Program-made: the position numbers and the translations under genes
Notes under the pieces: generated by a model
Told to the model about the DNA's origin: nothing
Databases searched by the model: none
Seen by the model: only the letters and a program-made list of their open reading frames with translations
Assembly (NCBI GenBank): GCA_029564595.1
Contig: JAKQPS010000183.1
Span: 47,886 to 111,885 of the forward strand
DNA length: 64,000 bases
Reading direction: 5' to 3'
Origin: a bacterium
Lineage (GTDB): Bacteria > UBP15 > UBA6099
Shown: one piece after another, positions 18,601 through 25,798 of the stretch
Layout: every line of letters starts with the position of its first letter
Position numbering within the stretch: the first letter of the stretch is position 1

Positions 18601-18759
18601 CATGCCGTTGGCGGTCGGCGGCCCTTCGTAAAACGTGAACTTATCCGCGCCGCGATGCTGTTCCATGCTCCGTTTCATTATGTCGTTCTGTTCCCATTTT
18701 TCGAGAACCTTCAGTTCGAGTTTTGCGAAATCCGGATTTTTTTCCACTTTGTCAAACAT
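15610..18759 (-). CDS. ileS: isoleucyl-tRNA synthetase, type 2-like
   Basis: 1049 residues. It charges tRNA-Ile and edits Val. The HIGH motif is HPGH in [20 protein letters not shown] and the KMSKS motif is KMSKH ([12 protein letters not shown]). The editing domain contains [11 protein letters not shown] and [14 protein letters not shown]. The KMSKH form, the N-terminal [10 protein letters not shown], and the long C-terminal region after the anticodon-binding domain resemble type 2 (eukaryote-like) IleRS, a class often insensitive to mupirocin; that property is inferred. AGGGGA precedes the ATG. The 5' leader carries an Ile-rich peptide and a terminator (see separate entries), so expression is probably set by Ile-tRNA charging. 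carB follows. Confidence 0.96.
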   Translation of the reverse strand: [1049 protein letters not shown]

Positions 18760-18827
18760 GATTTTCCCCTGACGTCTATCTGAATTTTGCCGGCCCCGCC
18801 GCCGGCGACTGAAAACGGGCCGCGCAT

Positions 18828-18853
18828 AAAAAACCGCGGGACATCGCCCGCGG
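18828..18853 (-). terminator. ileS leader attenuator terminator
   Basis: On the minus strand a 7-bp GC stem (18847-18853 with 18834-18840), a 6-nt loop and a run of six T residues, ending about 70 nt before the ileS ATG. The 5' arm plus one base (18846-18853) can instead pair perfectly, allowing one G-U, with 18874-18881 just upstream. That forms a mutually exclusive antiterminator. Together with the upstream Ile-rich leader ORF this is a classic attenuator layout. Confidence 0.8.
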
Positions 18854-18859
18854 CTGTTG

Positions 18860-18957
18860 TCGCTTGTTGTCCGCCGCGAGCGCCCTTGCCGTAACCTCTG
18901 GCCGCCCCCGGCGTCTATCTCGCTCTCAATCGAGCGCCGACGCCACAGGCGGCCTCA
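18860..18957 (-). promoter_or_regulatory. structured leader of ileS (pause hairpin and antiterminator segment)
   Basis: Read on the minus strand, 18957-18900 folds as a nested hairpin: outer GGCCGCC with GGCGGCC, middle GGCGTC with GACGCC, and inner GCTC with GAGC. The stop of the leader peptide lies in its inner part, so a ribosome that completes the ORF would disturb it while a stalled one would not. Downstream, 18874-18881 (GCTCGCGG on the minus strand) is complementary to the 5' arm of the terminator. No T-box consensus (AGGGTGG...ACCGCG) was found. Confidence 0.6.
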
Positions 18958-18994
18958 TAATGATGATGCCTATTATGCCGACTGCCTGTTTCAT
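18926..18994 (-). CDS. ileS leader peptide (isoleucine-rich, 22 aa)
   Basis: A 22-codon ORF, MKQAVGIIGIIIM followed by RPPVASALD and TGA, about 170 nt upstream of ileS. Five of its codons are isoleucine in a run of six (ATA ATA GGC ATC ATC ATT), including two rare ATA codons. It has an AAGGA/GGAAA-type ribosome site about 5-12 nt before the ATG. The ORF overlaps a strong nested hairpin (about 18900-18955) and is followed by antiterminator and terminator segments. Ribosome stalling at Ile codons when charged tRNA-Ile is short should favour readthrough into ileS. Too short for standard gene callers. Confidence 0.75.
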   Translation of the reverse strand: MKQAVGIIGIIIMRPPVASALD

Positions 18995-19145
18995 CTTTCC
19001 GTTTCCTTCTCAACGTCGCTGGTCTGCGCCCGCCGCGCCGCTCCGGCATTTCCACCGCGCGCCGAACGCAAAAAGTATAAGAGCCGCCATCCGGCGTGTC
19101 AATAAAGAGCGGCGCCGCCGCCATCATCTAGTTTGGTTCGCGGAC

Positions 19146-19176
19146 TTGCCGCGCGCGGGCCGCCTGATGTTATAAT
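19146..19176 (+). promoter_or_regulatory. sigma70-like promoter of the NAGPA-domain gene
   Basis: A perfect TATAAT at 19171-19176 with TTGCCG at 19146-19151 (19-nt spacer, slightly long). The predicted RNA start near 19183 is just ahead of GGAGGAG and the ATG at 19196, giving a very short leader. This also argues against the longer open frame starting at 19133. Confidence 0.55.
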
Positions 19177-19195
19177 CGACAACGCGGAGGAGCAA

Positions 19196-20509
19196 ATGGA
19201 TATCGCAGAGCGGCTGAAGGCCGCCGAAGGCATAGACATCGAGAGCGCGGAAATTATCGCGACTAACCCCGATTGCATTAGAGCGCGCTTCACGCTCGCG
19301 GCGGCTGACGGCTCCCGGACTAGACAACGCGCCATTTTTATGCGGCTGCCGGCTGACGGATACGCGCTTGTTCCTGTGACGGCTAGACAGTCCACGGGAT
19401 TCGGCTCCGCCAAGCTTTCGCAAATTTACGCTTCGTCCGCCGCTCGCGGGGATTTCGGCGGAGAAGTCGTCGGCGCGTTGAACGGTGGTTTCTTCATATT
19501 CATCGAACGCTTATGGAGCCGCGCGGCGAGGTTCGTTGCTTCCGAAACGCGAGTCGGCGACCCTATCGGGTGGCGGATGACAGCCGGAGAGACGACGTTT
19601 CCGCCGCTCTACGGACGCGCCTCTCTTCTGTTCGGCGGAACAGGCGGCGCGCGGGCGGCCTCTCCGAAATTGACTGACATGACATTGGTTTTCCATTGGA
19701 GCGACGGAACCGAGTCAAGACTGTCGCCGTCCGCCGTGAACCGCGAAGGAACTTCGGGCGTCGCATGTTACACTCCGGCGTGGAACTCGCCGAAATCTCC
19801 GGGAAGGCCGGGCGCAATCGACGTTTCGGTTATCGGCGCGACAACGGCTTCATCCCGCGCGGGCGGAGGAGCTATTATTCCGATTAACGGGTTTGTGGTG
19901 TCCGCCGAGAAAGACGCATGGGGAGTCGCAGGAACTAAAGGGCGGCCGCATCCTACGCGCGTCGCATACGAGTTGAATGCTGCGGCAGAAGAAAATTTCG
20001 GCGGAGCCGCGCACGCGATAGAAGCAGGCCCCGCGCTGGTTTCAGACGGAATGCCTCTCGAAATCGACGTCGAAAGCCTTGTTGCGTCAGGCTTCGCTCC
20101 CCGAACGCCGCCGCTTCCGGCTTTCAATTCCGTGCTGAACCACTACAAGATTCCGGCGCCCCGCACATGCGTCGGCATATATGAAAATGGCGACGCGACG
20201 GCGGCGGTTTTCGAGGGGAGAATGCCGGGCGAGAGTGAGGGCGTAACGCTAAACGAGGCGGCGAGACTGATGGCTGCCATCGGCTGCCGGGACGCCGTGA
20301 ATCTTGACGGAGGAGCCTCTTCTCAAATGATTCTCAGAGGGGTTTCACTCAATCAGCCGCAATTGGGCGAGTCGGGCGGCTGGATGACTCGCGCTCTGAA
20401 ACTCGCCGGCAAACTTGCCACTCCGGGCACGCTGCCTCTGCCCGGCGATATCGGCGCCGGCGGCGAGGAACGCTCCATCGGCGACGCGCTTCTCATTGTT
20501 CGCTTGTGA
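19196..20509 (+). CDS. phosphodiester glycosidase (NAGPA)-domain protein
   Basis: 437 residues. The C-terminal third matches the NAGPA/DUF2233 phosphodiester glycosidase family: PRTCVGIYENGD, the FEGRMPGESEGVTLNEAARLMAAIG segment, then AVNLDGGASSQMIL and a closing IGDALLIV strand. The N-terminal part (about 1-170) has no motif I recognise. The central region ITGFVV-like PINGFVVSAEKDAWG and IEAGPALVSDG also fit the family. No signal peptide is seen, which is unusual because many family members are exported. I chose ATG 19196 for its GGAGGAG site and its position just after a TATAAT promoter. Family members cleave GlcNAc-phosphodiester or related sugar-phosphate links in glycans or cell-wall polymers; the actual substrate here is unknown. 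Confidence 0.75.
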   Translation: MDIAERLKAAEGIDIESAEIIATNPDCIRARFTLAAADGSRTRQRAIFMRLPADGYALVPVTARQSTGFGSAKLSQIYASSAARGDFGGEVVGALNGGFFIFIERLWSRAARFVASETRVGDPIGWRMTAGETTFPPLYGRASLLFGGTGGARAASPKLTDMTLVFHWSDGTESRLSPSAVNREGTSGVACYTPAWNSPKSPGRPGAIDVSVIGATTASSRAGGGAIIPINGFVVSAEKDAWGVAGTKGRPHPTRVAYELNAAAEENFGGAAHAIEAGPALVSDGMPLEIDVESLVASGFAPRTPPLPAFNSVLNHYKIPAPRTCVGIYENGDATAAVFEGRMPGESEGVTLNEAARLMAAIGCRDAVNLDGGASSQMILRGVSLNQPQLGESGGWMTRALKLAGKLATPGTLPLPGDIGAGGEERSIGDALLIVRL

Positions 20510-20585
20510 TTTTTAGAATGTTTAATGGCAAATCAGCCGACTGGAATATATGTCGCTTCATTTTCTGTTTTTTGGGAAGCATGCG

Positions 20586-21521
20586 TCAATAAGAAATTAA
20601 GAATGTCGTCATCACGCCGAGATGGTCGGAGGGATAAAGGCCTTCTTCGTTGTGGTTTCTGAAACAGACCACCGAATCAATCGTTTTCACCGCCGGGCCG
20701 GAATCCGGCTGTTTTACGAAAACGTAATCTATCCTGCTTTTCGGGTTCTGATCGGCTGCGTCGCGGCCTTTTTCGAGCCTTATCGAGGAAGTCTTCCCGG
20801 TGTCCTCCGCCGTTTCGCCGTGCGCCAGCACATAAGTGTCCTCGAATCCGGCTCCCGTGAACGCCGCGATTGTCTCGGATTCAGGTTTCGCGTTCATGTC
20901 TCCAGTGAGAAAAACAATATTTCCGGCGCTGTTTCTTTTTTCGAACGCGACAATCTTCTTAGCCTGAGGCAGGCGGGTTTCGTCACCGCCCATGTGATGC
21001 AGATGCGTGTTGTACATATCAACGTCGAGGCCATCGGCGACATTAATTCTTGTGAAAACGACAACCCTGCCGTTCTTCAAGTCCGTAAAATTTTTTTCGA
21101 CGATTGGGAATCTGCTGTAGATGGATATGCCTTCGCCGGAGACCGCCTCAAAACCTGTCTTGAGCCGCTCGTATTTGTTGTATGTTTTCCCCTGCTCTCC
21201 TCCGCTCTTCTGCTTGATGAGAGAAAGGAGAACAGCGGTCTGGTCCATTCCTATGGAAACTTCCTGCAACCCGATAATGTCGGGATCGAGGCGCACAATT
21301 TCATCGGCGATGAGAGGAAACCTTTCCTCCCACAAATCCGCGTGATGGCGCAGGTTGATAGTCATGACTTTCAGAGTGATTTCTCTGCGCGAGGGTTCCG
21401 GAGAAGCCGAGCCGATAGAGTCTTCGGCCATAGCGCGGGGAGTTTGAGCGGCGAACGCAAATAATGCCGATGCCAACGCTATTACAAAGCCTGTTTTCAG
21501 AGCCGACATGATTTTGTTCAT
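20586..21521 (-). CDS. secreted endonuclease/exonuclease/phosphatase-family hydrolase
   Basis: 311 residues. An N-terminal signal peptide (about 1-32, ending QTPRAMA-E) is followed by an EEP domain. Catalytic landmarks: MTINLRH, IGLQEV (Mg-binding Glu), YNTHLHHMG, LTGDMNAKP (DxN) and YPSDHLGVM (SDH, catalytic His). Domestic relatives include secreted nucleases, sphingomyelinases and phosphatases, so the substrate is open. The ATG overlaps the stop of the upstream DegT-type aminotransferase by 4 nt (ATGA), so the two are translationally coupled, an unexpected pairing. Confidence 0.85.
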   Translation of the reverse strand: MNKIMSALKTGFVIALASALFAFAAQTPRAMAEDSIGSASPEPSRREITLKVMTINLRHHADLWEERFPLIADEIVRLDPDIIGLQEVSIGMDQTAVLLSLIKQKSGGEQGKTYNKYERLKTGFEAVSGEGISIYSRFPIVEKNFTDLKNGRVVVFTRINVADGLDVDMYNTHLHHMGGDETRLPQAKKIVAFEKRNSAGNIVFLTGDMNAKPESETIAAFTGAGFEDTYVLAHGETAEDTGKTSSIRLEKGRDAADQNPKSRIDYVFVKQPDSGPAVKTIDSVVCFRNHNEEGLYPSDHLGVMTTFLISY

Positions 21522-22750
21522 TTTTTAACAGCGGCCGCGAGGCTCTCGGCGACATATTCCACCGCGTCCCGCGACAGTTCTGGATACTGCGGAAGAGCAA
21601 GAATGTCAGAACACACCGCTTCGGTGACGGGGAAATCCTCGGGCGCATGCCCCAAGAAGGAGAACACAGTCTGCTTGTGCAGCGCGAGAGGATAATAAAT
21701 CGCGTTGCCGACGCCTTTATCGATAAGAGTTTTTGAAACCGCGTCCCTGTCGGGAACCCTTATTTCGAACGTGTTGTATGTGTGAGCGAAGTCCTTAGGC
21801 GAAACGGGCAGCACGACCGCGCCGTCGGGCCGTTTGCCGTCTGAGCCGATTTCGTCTGAAAAAACGACAGTAATTCCCGCCGCCGAAAGTTTATTCTTAA
21901 TGGCGTCGCAATACGCGCGGGCGTTTTCCGCCCGCATTTCAAGCCAGCGGTTCATGCGGGGCAGTTTCACGAGCAGGGCGGCGGCCTGAAATGAATCGAG
22001 CCTGCTGTTGTATCCGAAAGCGGTGTGATAGTACCTCTGATTGCTGCCGTGGACGTGGAGCAGATTGGCGTTGTCGTAAACATCCTGCCTGTTGGTGAGA
22101 ATCATGCCGCCGTCGCCGGCTCCGCCGAGGTTTTTGCTGGGATAAAAAGAGAGGCAGCCGGCGTCGCCTATAGCCCCAGCATGAACGGTTTTGCCATCGA
22201 TAGTCATCGTTGCGCCCTGAGCCTGAGCCGCGTCCTCAATGATGTCTATGCCGTATTTCGCTTTCATTTTCATGAAGGCGCGCATGTCGGCCATGAGGCC
22301 GTAAAGGTGTACGGGGAGAATGGCGCGGAGCCGTTTGCCCGTGCGCGAGTCAATCAGTCCCGCGTCCGTCTTTCGGCAATCCGCCTCGATGTACTGTTCC
22401 ACTTTCACTGGATCGAGGTTATACGATTCGGGCGCGATATCTTGAAAGACGACAAGAGCGCCGACCTCGTTTATCGCCTCCGCCGTGGCCATGAACGTAA
22501 AAGGGGATGTGATTACTTCGTCGCCGGAGCCGATTCCGAGAGCGCGGAGAGCGATGACCAGAGAGTCCGTGCCGTTGGCGACGCCGAGCGCGAACTTTGC
22601 GCCGCTGTGTTCGCGCACGGCCGCTTCCAGTTCTGAAACCGGTTTGCCTAGCACGAAATCGCAACGCTCGAACACGCCTTCCATAGCGTTCATCATCTCC
22701 GCCCGCAACGGGTCGAAGCACGCTTTCAAATCGATAAACGGAACTTTCAT
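21518..22750 (-). CDS. DegT/DnrJ/EryC1/StrS-family sugar aminotransferase
   Basis: 410 residues. A PLP-dependent aminotransferase of the type that aminates keto-sugar nucleotides. Motifs: VPFIDLKACFDPLR at the N-terminus, GVANGTDSLVIALRALGIGSGDEV, PVHLYGLMADM, IIEDAAQAQGA and SFYPSKNLGGAGDGG with the PLP lysine in PSKN. The C-terminal YNTFEIRVPDRD and YYPLALHKQ blocks bind sugar nucleotide in relatives. It is followed, with overlapping codons, by a secreted EEP hydrolase. No other nucleotide-sugar gene is adjacent, so the product (for example an amino-deoxy sugar for surface glycan) is not defined. Confidence 0.92.
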   Translation of the reverse strand: MKVPFIDLKACFDPLRAEMMNAMEGVFERCDFVLGKPVSELEAAVREHSGAKFALGVANGTDSLVIALRALGIGSGDEVITSPFTFMATAEAINEVGALVVFQDIAPESYNLDPVKVEQYIEADCRKTDAGLIDSRTGKRLRAILPVHLYGLMADMRAFMKMKAKYGIDIIEDAAQAQGATMTIDGKTVHAGAIGDAGCLSFYPSKNLGGAGDGGMILTNRQDVYDNANLLHVHGSNQRYYHTAFGYNSRLDSFQAAALLVKLPRMNRWLEMRAENARAYCDAIKNKLSAAGITVVFSDEIGSDGKRPDGAVVLPVSPKDFAHTYNTFEIRVPDRDAVSKTLIDKGVGNAIYYPLALHKQTVFSFLGHAPEDFPVTEAVCSDILALPQYPELSRDAVEYVAESLAAAVKK

Positions 22751-22823
22751 TGTTCAGCAGCGCCTTTCAGCCGGGAGGCGAAGCCCGGCGTGGTTGTCTA
22801 TTAGCGACTAAAAAAACCGGACG

Positions 22824-24200
22824 TCAGAGCGAGGCTGGTTTAACCGGCCACTTGACGCGGACGAGTTTAACTTTGTCGGCGACCAGCCCGGCGGTGTTCA
22901 CCGCGCCCAGTTGCTCGAACAGGAAATCAAGTTTCGCTTCGAGTTCGGCGCGCAGGGCGGCCCGGACGTCTTCCGGCATCGACCACACGTCTTTCTTGAA
23001 CGGCCCCCACACTTTCTTCCTGCTCTTGTAGTAGAACTGCTCGGCCGTCATCCCTTCTTTTCTCTCTTTGGCAAGCTCTACGTCCATCCAAGCGTACATT
23101 TTCTTTTTCAAATCTTCGGGGAAGCTTTTCGAGTCGAGAACGATGTTCTGGAACCCGGTGGCGAGGTGAACCTCGACGGTCTTTGTCTGCGGGAACTTGT
23201 GGAACATCTCGTCCGGGAGTGTGGAAGCGCCGTGCTGAACCGCGCCGCCCATTCCCCACTTTTTGCGAGCTTCCAGAGAAAGCTTTTCGAGGGTGTCGAA
23301 ATCGAGCGCGACGCTCGCGATGGAGCCGTCGGGGAGCACCACGCCGCCGTGCGACGTGCCCGTCTGCACGCTGACTTTGCTCAGGCCGACCAGTCCCTCT
23401 CCGAGGCAGCTCTTATATCCGCTCATATACGCCTCAAGCTCCTCGACCGTGCTGTTCTTTTCTCCGACCTCTCCGATTTCTCCGCCGACGGAGATGGTGA
23501 CGCCTTTCGGCTCTATTTTCCTTATATACTGCGTCAACTCCGCCGCCACTTCGAAATTGAGCCTCTGCTGTTCTTCAAGCGTTTCCTTGCTCAAGTCCAC
23601 GAGAGTGGATGTGTCGATGTCGATGTTCAGATATCCGCCGTCCACCGCTTCCTTGATGAGGTCGCGAAGATTCTGCTTCTCGCCTTCCCTGTTTTCTCTC
23701 CACAGGCGGTTGCGGACCTGAAAGTGGTCGCCCTGAACGAACAGCGGGCCTTTGTAGCCGTCCGCGATGGCGGCGGCCATAATCGAACTGGTGTATTCGG
23801 CGGGCCTCTGCTCGGTGTATTCCATCTCGCTGCGGGCTATCTCGAAGATGACCGCAGTGTTGTTCTTGTTGCGGCAGCTTGCGAAGATTGCGAGGGCCGT
23901 GTCGAAAGTGAACCCGCGGACGTTGATCGCCGGGACGGTAAGCCCTTCGCACTCGCCCTTGCCTGCGGCCATGTACAAATCGTTGATTGAGGCGAGGATT
24001 ACGCCAAGTTCCTGACCGCCTTCGATGATCACCCATCTTACGGCGTCGCGCACCTCGGCGTTGTCGTTCATCGCCGAGTTCTCCGCCAGCGTTCTGGCTA
24101 GCGCCCTGAACCCTTTTTCATCCGCAATCTTTATCGCCCCGTCTTTTATGTCAGCCTTCCCGGCAAGCAGCCCCTTCAGTTCTTCAACGCTCTTTAACAT
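22824..24200 (-). CDS. class II aldolase, fructose-bisphosphate aldolase-like (long form)
   Basis: 458 residues, longer than the usual 280-350 of class II FBP aldolases. The metal- and phosphate-site pattern can be followed: LTVPAINVRGFTFDTALAIF, VIFEIARSE, GPLFVQGDHFQV (His ligand), LNIDIDTSTLV, GVTISVGGEIGEVG, SVQTGTSHGGVVLPDG (His ligand with phosphate-binding Gly/Ser) and EVHLATGFQN. The N-terminal 70 or so residues and the C-terminal 110 or so extend beyond the core barrel. GGAGG precedes the ATG. Likely cleaves a phosphorylated ketose in glycolysis or gluconeogenesis; a tagatose-bisphosphate or other substrate is possible. Confidence 0.85.
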   Translation of the reverse strand: MLKSVEELKGLLAGKADIKDGAIKIADEKGFRALARTLAENSAMNDNAEVRDAVRWVIIEGGQELGVILASINDLYMAAGKGECEGLTVPAINVRGFTFDTALAIFASCRNKNNTAVIFEIARSEMEYTEQRPAEYTSSIMAAAIADGYKGPLFVQGDHFQVRNRLWRENREGEKQNLRDLIKEAVDGGYLNIDIDTSTLVDLSKETLEEQQRLNFEVAAELTQYIRKIEPKGVTISVGGEIGEVGEKNSTVEELEAYMSGYKSCLGEGLVGLSKVSVQTGTSHGGVVLPDGSIASVALDFDTLEKLSLEARKKWGMGGAVQHGASTLPDEMFHKFPQTKTVEVHLATGFQNIVLDSKSFPEDLKKKMYAWMDVELAKERKEGMTAEQFYYKSRKKVWGPFKKDVWSMPEDVRAALRAELEAKLDFLFEQLGAVNTAGLVADKVKLVRVKWPVKPASL

Positions 24201-24249
24201 GATTCTTCCTCCGTTCGTCCGGCGCGAGGCCGGTCTTCATTTGTCCGAA

Positions 24250-24279
24250 TATTGTACGCCGTAGAGACTCCGGTTGCAA
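24250..24279 (-). promoter_or_regulatory. promoter of the class II aldolase gene
   Basis: On the minus strand TTGCAA (24279-24274), an 18-nt spacer and TACAAT (24255-24250), about 50 nt before the ATG. Confidence 0.55.
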
Positions 24280-24326
24280 TAGAGCGAAGCGGCTTGCGCC
24301 ATAGCGTGACTGCGCCCCCGGTTGTG

Positions 24327-24335
24327 TGATATAAT
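24327..24335 (+). promoter_or_regulatory. extended -10 promoter of the uracil-DNA glycosylase gene
   Basis: TGA followed by a perfect TATAAT at 24330-24335. This is an extended -10 element with no good -35. RNA would start near 24342, which excludes the upstream ATG at 24322 as the translation start. Confidence 0.5.
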
Positions 24336-24357
24336 TGGAAAAATGGAGAAACATCAG

Positions 24358-24918
24358 ATGGGCGCATGGGAAGACCTGAAAGGCATGGTGTCCGTATGCG
24401 ACAAGTGCGAGCTGTCGCGGACGCGGACGAACACGGTTTTCGGCGAGGGCAACCCTGACGCTGAAATAATGTTCGTCGGAGAAGCCCCCGGCAAGGATGA
24501 AGACGCTAAGGGCAGGCCCTTCGTCGGAGCCGCCGGCAAACTTCTGGACAAGATGATTCAAGGAATCGGGCTGGCCCGCGCGGATGTCTTCATCGGCAAC
24601 ATCATCAAGTGCCGCCCCCCGGAGAACAGGGACCCTAGGCCGGAGGAAATCGAGGCATGCAAGGATTTTCTCTTCGCCCAGATATCCTTCATCAGCCCGA
24701 AAGTCATCTGCACGCTGGGACGCCACTCTCTTCACACGCTGGTGCAGCCCGACCTGCCAATATCCCGCGTTCACGGCAAACCCATGAAATGGAAAGGCAT
24801 TCTGTGTCTTCCGATGTACCATCCGGCGGCGGCCCTTTACCGCCGTTCGCAGCTTGACGACCTGAAGTTCGATTTCGACCAATTGAAAGCCCTCATGGAC
24901 AACGGATTCTATATGTGA
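24358..24918 (+). CDS. uracil-DNA glycosylase, family 4 (Fe-S)
   Basis: 186 residues from the chosen start. It removes uracil from DNA. Family 4 signatures: motif [18 protein letters not shown], motif B-like [10 protein letters not shown], and four Fe-S cysteines ([14 protein letters not shown] and EACKDF). I prefer the ATG at 24358 because GGAG lies about 9 nt before it and a TATAAT box lies at 24330-24335. An in-frame ATG at 24343 would add five residues, and one at 24322 is upstream of the likely RNA start. It diverges from the aldolase gene. Confidence 0.93.
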   Translation: MGAWEDLKGMVSVCDKCELSRTRTNTVFGEGNPDAEIMFVGEAPGKDEDAKGRPFVGAAGKLLDKMIQGIGLARADVFIGNIIKCRPPENRDPRPEEIEACKDFLFAQISFISPKVICTLGRHSLHTLVQPDLPISRVHGKPMKWKGILCLPMYHPAAALYRRSQLDDLKFDFDQLKALMDNGFYM

Positions 24919-25024
24919 CCGAAATGTGTTAACTCTGAAGGCTGAAATCAGGACATTATAATAACAACAAACGCCGCCGGGAGCGCGGCCGGGCGCAAGC
25001 TTCGGCTGTCATCGGCGGTCGCGG

Positions 25025-25330
25025 ATGGTGCGGCTGATGATAAAAATCGTTCTCGAAATAATAAATATGCTGTTCAGGCTTTATGGTTTTCTGCTTATCG
25101 CGTCAGTGATACTGTCTTGGGTGCGGCCCCAGAGAAGCGCGCTGACTGACCTTCTGGGAAAACTAACCGAGCCTGTTCTCATGCCGTGCCGGGAGTTGCT
25201 GCGGGCTTTCTTCGGACTGCTCCGCATAGACGCCAACGCTTTTCCTCTCGACTTCTCTCCCATTCTCGCGATTCTTCTTGTGGAGACATTCAGGAAAGCG
25301 TTTTTCACTGTCATCTTTCACTTTTTATGA
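25025..25330 (+). CDS. YggT-family membrane protein
   Basis: 101 residues with two or three hydrophobic helices. The family hallmark is seen as LLIASVILSWVRPQ, then LTEPVLMPCRELL and LDFSPILAILLVE, matching YggT/YlmG repeats. The first start (25025) and an ATG four codons on (25037) are both possible; neither has a strong ribosome site. It is followed by divIVA after 18 bp and then by a DUF167 gene, the usual division-associated yggT-divIVA-yggU neighbourhood, which supports the call. Relatives influence membrane organisation and division-site proteins; the exact role is not settled. Confidence 0.88.
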   Translation: MVRLMIKIVLEIINMLFRLYGFLLIASVILSWVRPQRSALTDLLGKLTEPVLMPCRELLRAFFGLLRIDANAFPLDFSPILAILLVETFRKAFFTVIFHFL

Positions 25331-25348
25331 TATCGGGAGGCGGACGCA

Positions 25349-25798
25349 ATGGGGATAATACCGATCGAGATTTCCAGCAGGGAATTTAAGAAGAAACTTC
25401 GGGGATACGACCCGGACGAGGTCAGGGAATTCCTTGAAAACGTCTCCCGCGAGATGGGCGAACTGATGTCGGCGAAGGCAATGGTCGAACGCGAGCTTGA
25501 CGCCGCCAAGGACAGCTTGGCGAAGTATCACGAGCTTGAGGACAGCATAAAGGAAACGCTTCTGCTGGCGCAACGCACTAAAGACGACCTGATGGAGACG
25601 GCAAAGAAGAAGAGCGAACTGATAATCGAAGAGGCGCATCACAAGAGCAACAAGATAGCCGAAAGGTTCGCCCAGACGCGCGCCGCAAAAAAACAGTTTC
25701 AGATCGAGTTCGAGACCCTGCTCGAATCTTTCAGGCACAGGCTCGGCGAGTTGAGGGAGCCGGAAGACATCGCGTCTCAAGGTTTCGAAGATGCCTGA
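25349..25798 (+). CDS. DivIVA-domain protein
   Basis: 149 residues. The N-terminal MGIIPIEISSREFKKKLRGYDPDEVREFLENV is the DivIVA membrane-binding domain (consensus TPxDIxxKEFxxxxRGYDxxEVDxFLDxV). From about residue 35 to 125 it is charged and heptad-like (coiled coil). DivIVA proteins sense negative membrane curvature and place division or polar-growth machinery. GGGAGG lies upstream. The 3' end overlaps the DUF167 ORF by 8 nt. It lacks the long tail of Bacillus-type proteins. Confidence 0.92.
   Translation: MGIIPIEISSREFKKKLRGYDPDEVREFLENVSREMGELMSAKAMVERELDAAKDSLAKYHELEDSIKETLLLAQRTKDDLMETAKKKSELIIEEAHHKSNKIAERFAQTRAAKKQFQIEFETLLESFRHRLGELREPEDIASQGFEDA

Noticed and set aside
16750..18783. 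677-residue plus-strand ORF opposite ileS
   Set aside because: An antisense shadow of ileS: it lies wholly inside a well-conserved gene and has no family resemblance. Similar long shadows (622-1536, 8728-9633, 22911-23990) were dropped for the same reason.
18760..19195. T-box riboswitch upstream of ileS
   Set aside because: No AGGGTGG...ACCGCG T-box sequence or specifier-loop layout on the minus strand. The Ile-rich ORF plus alternative hairpins explains the leader better.
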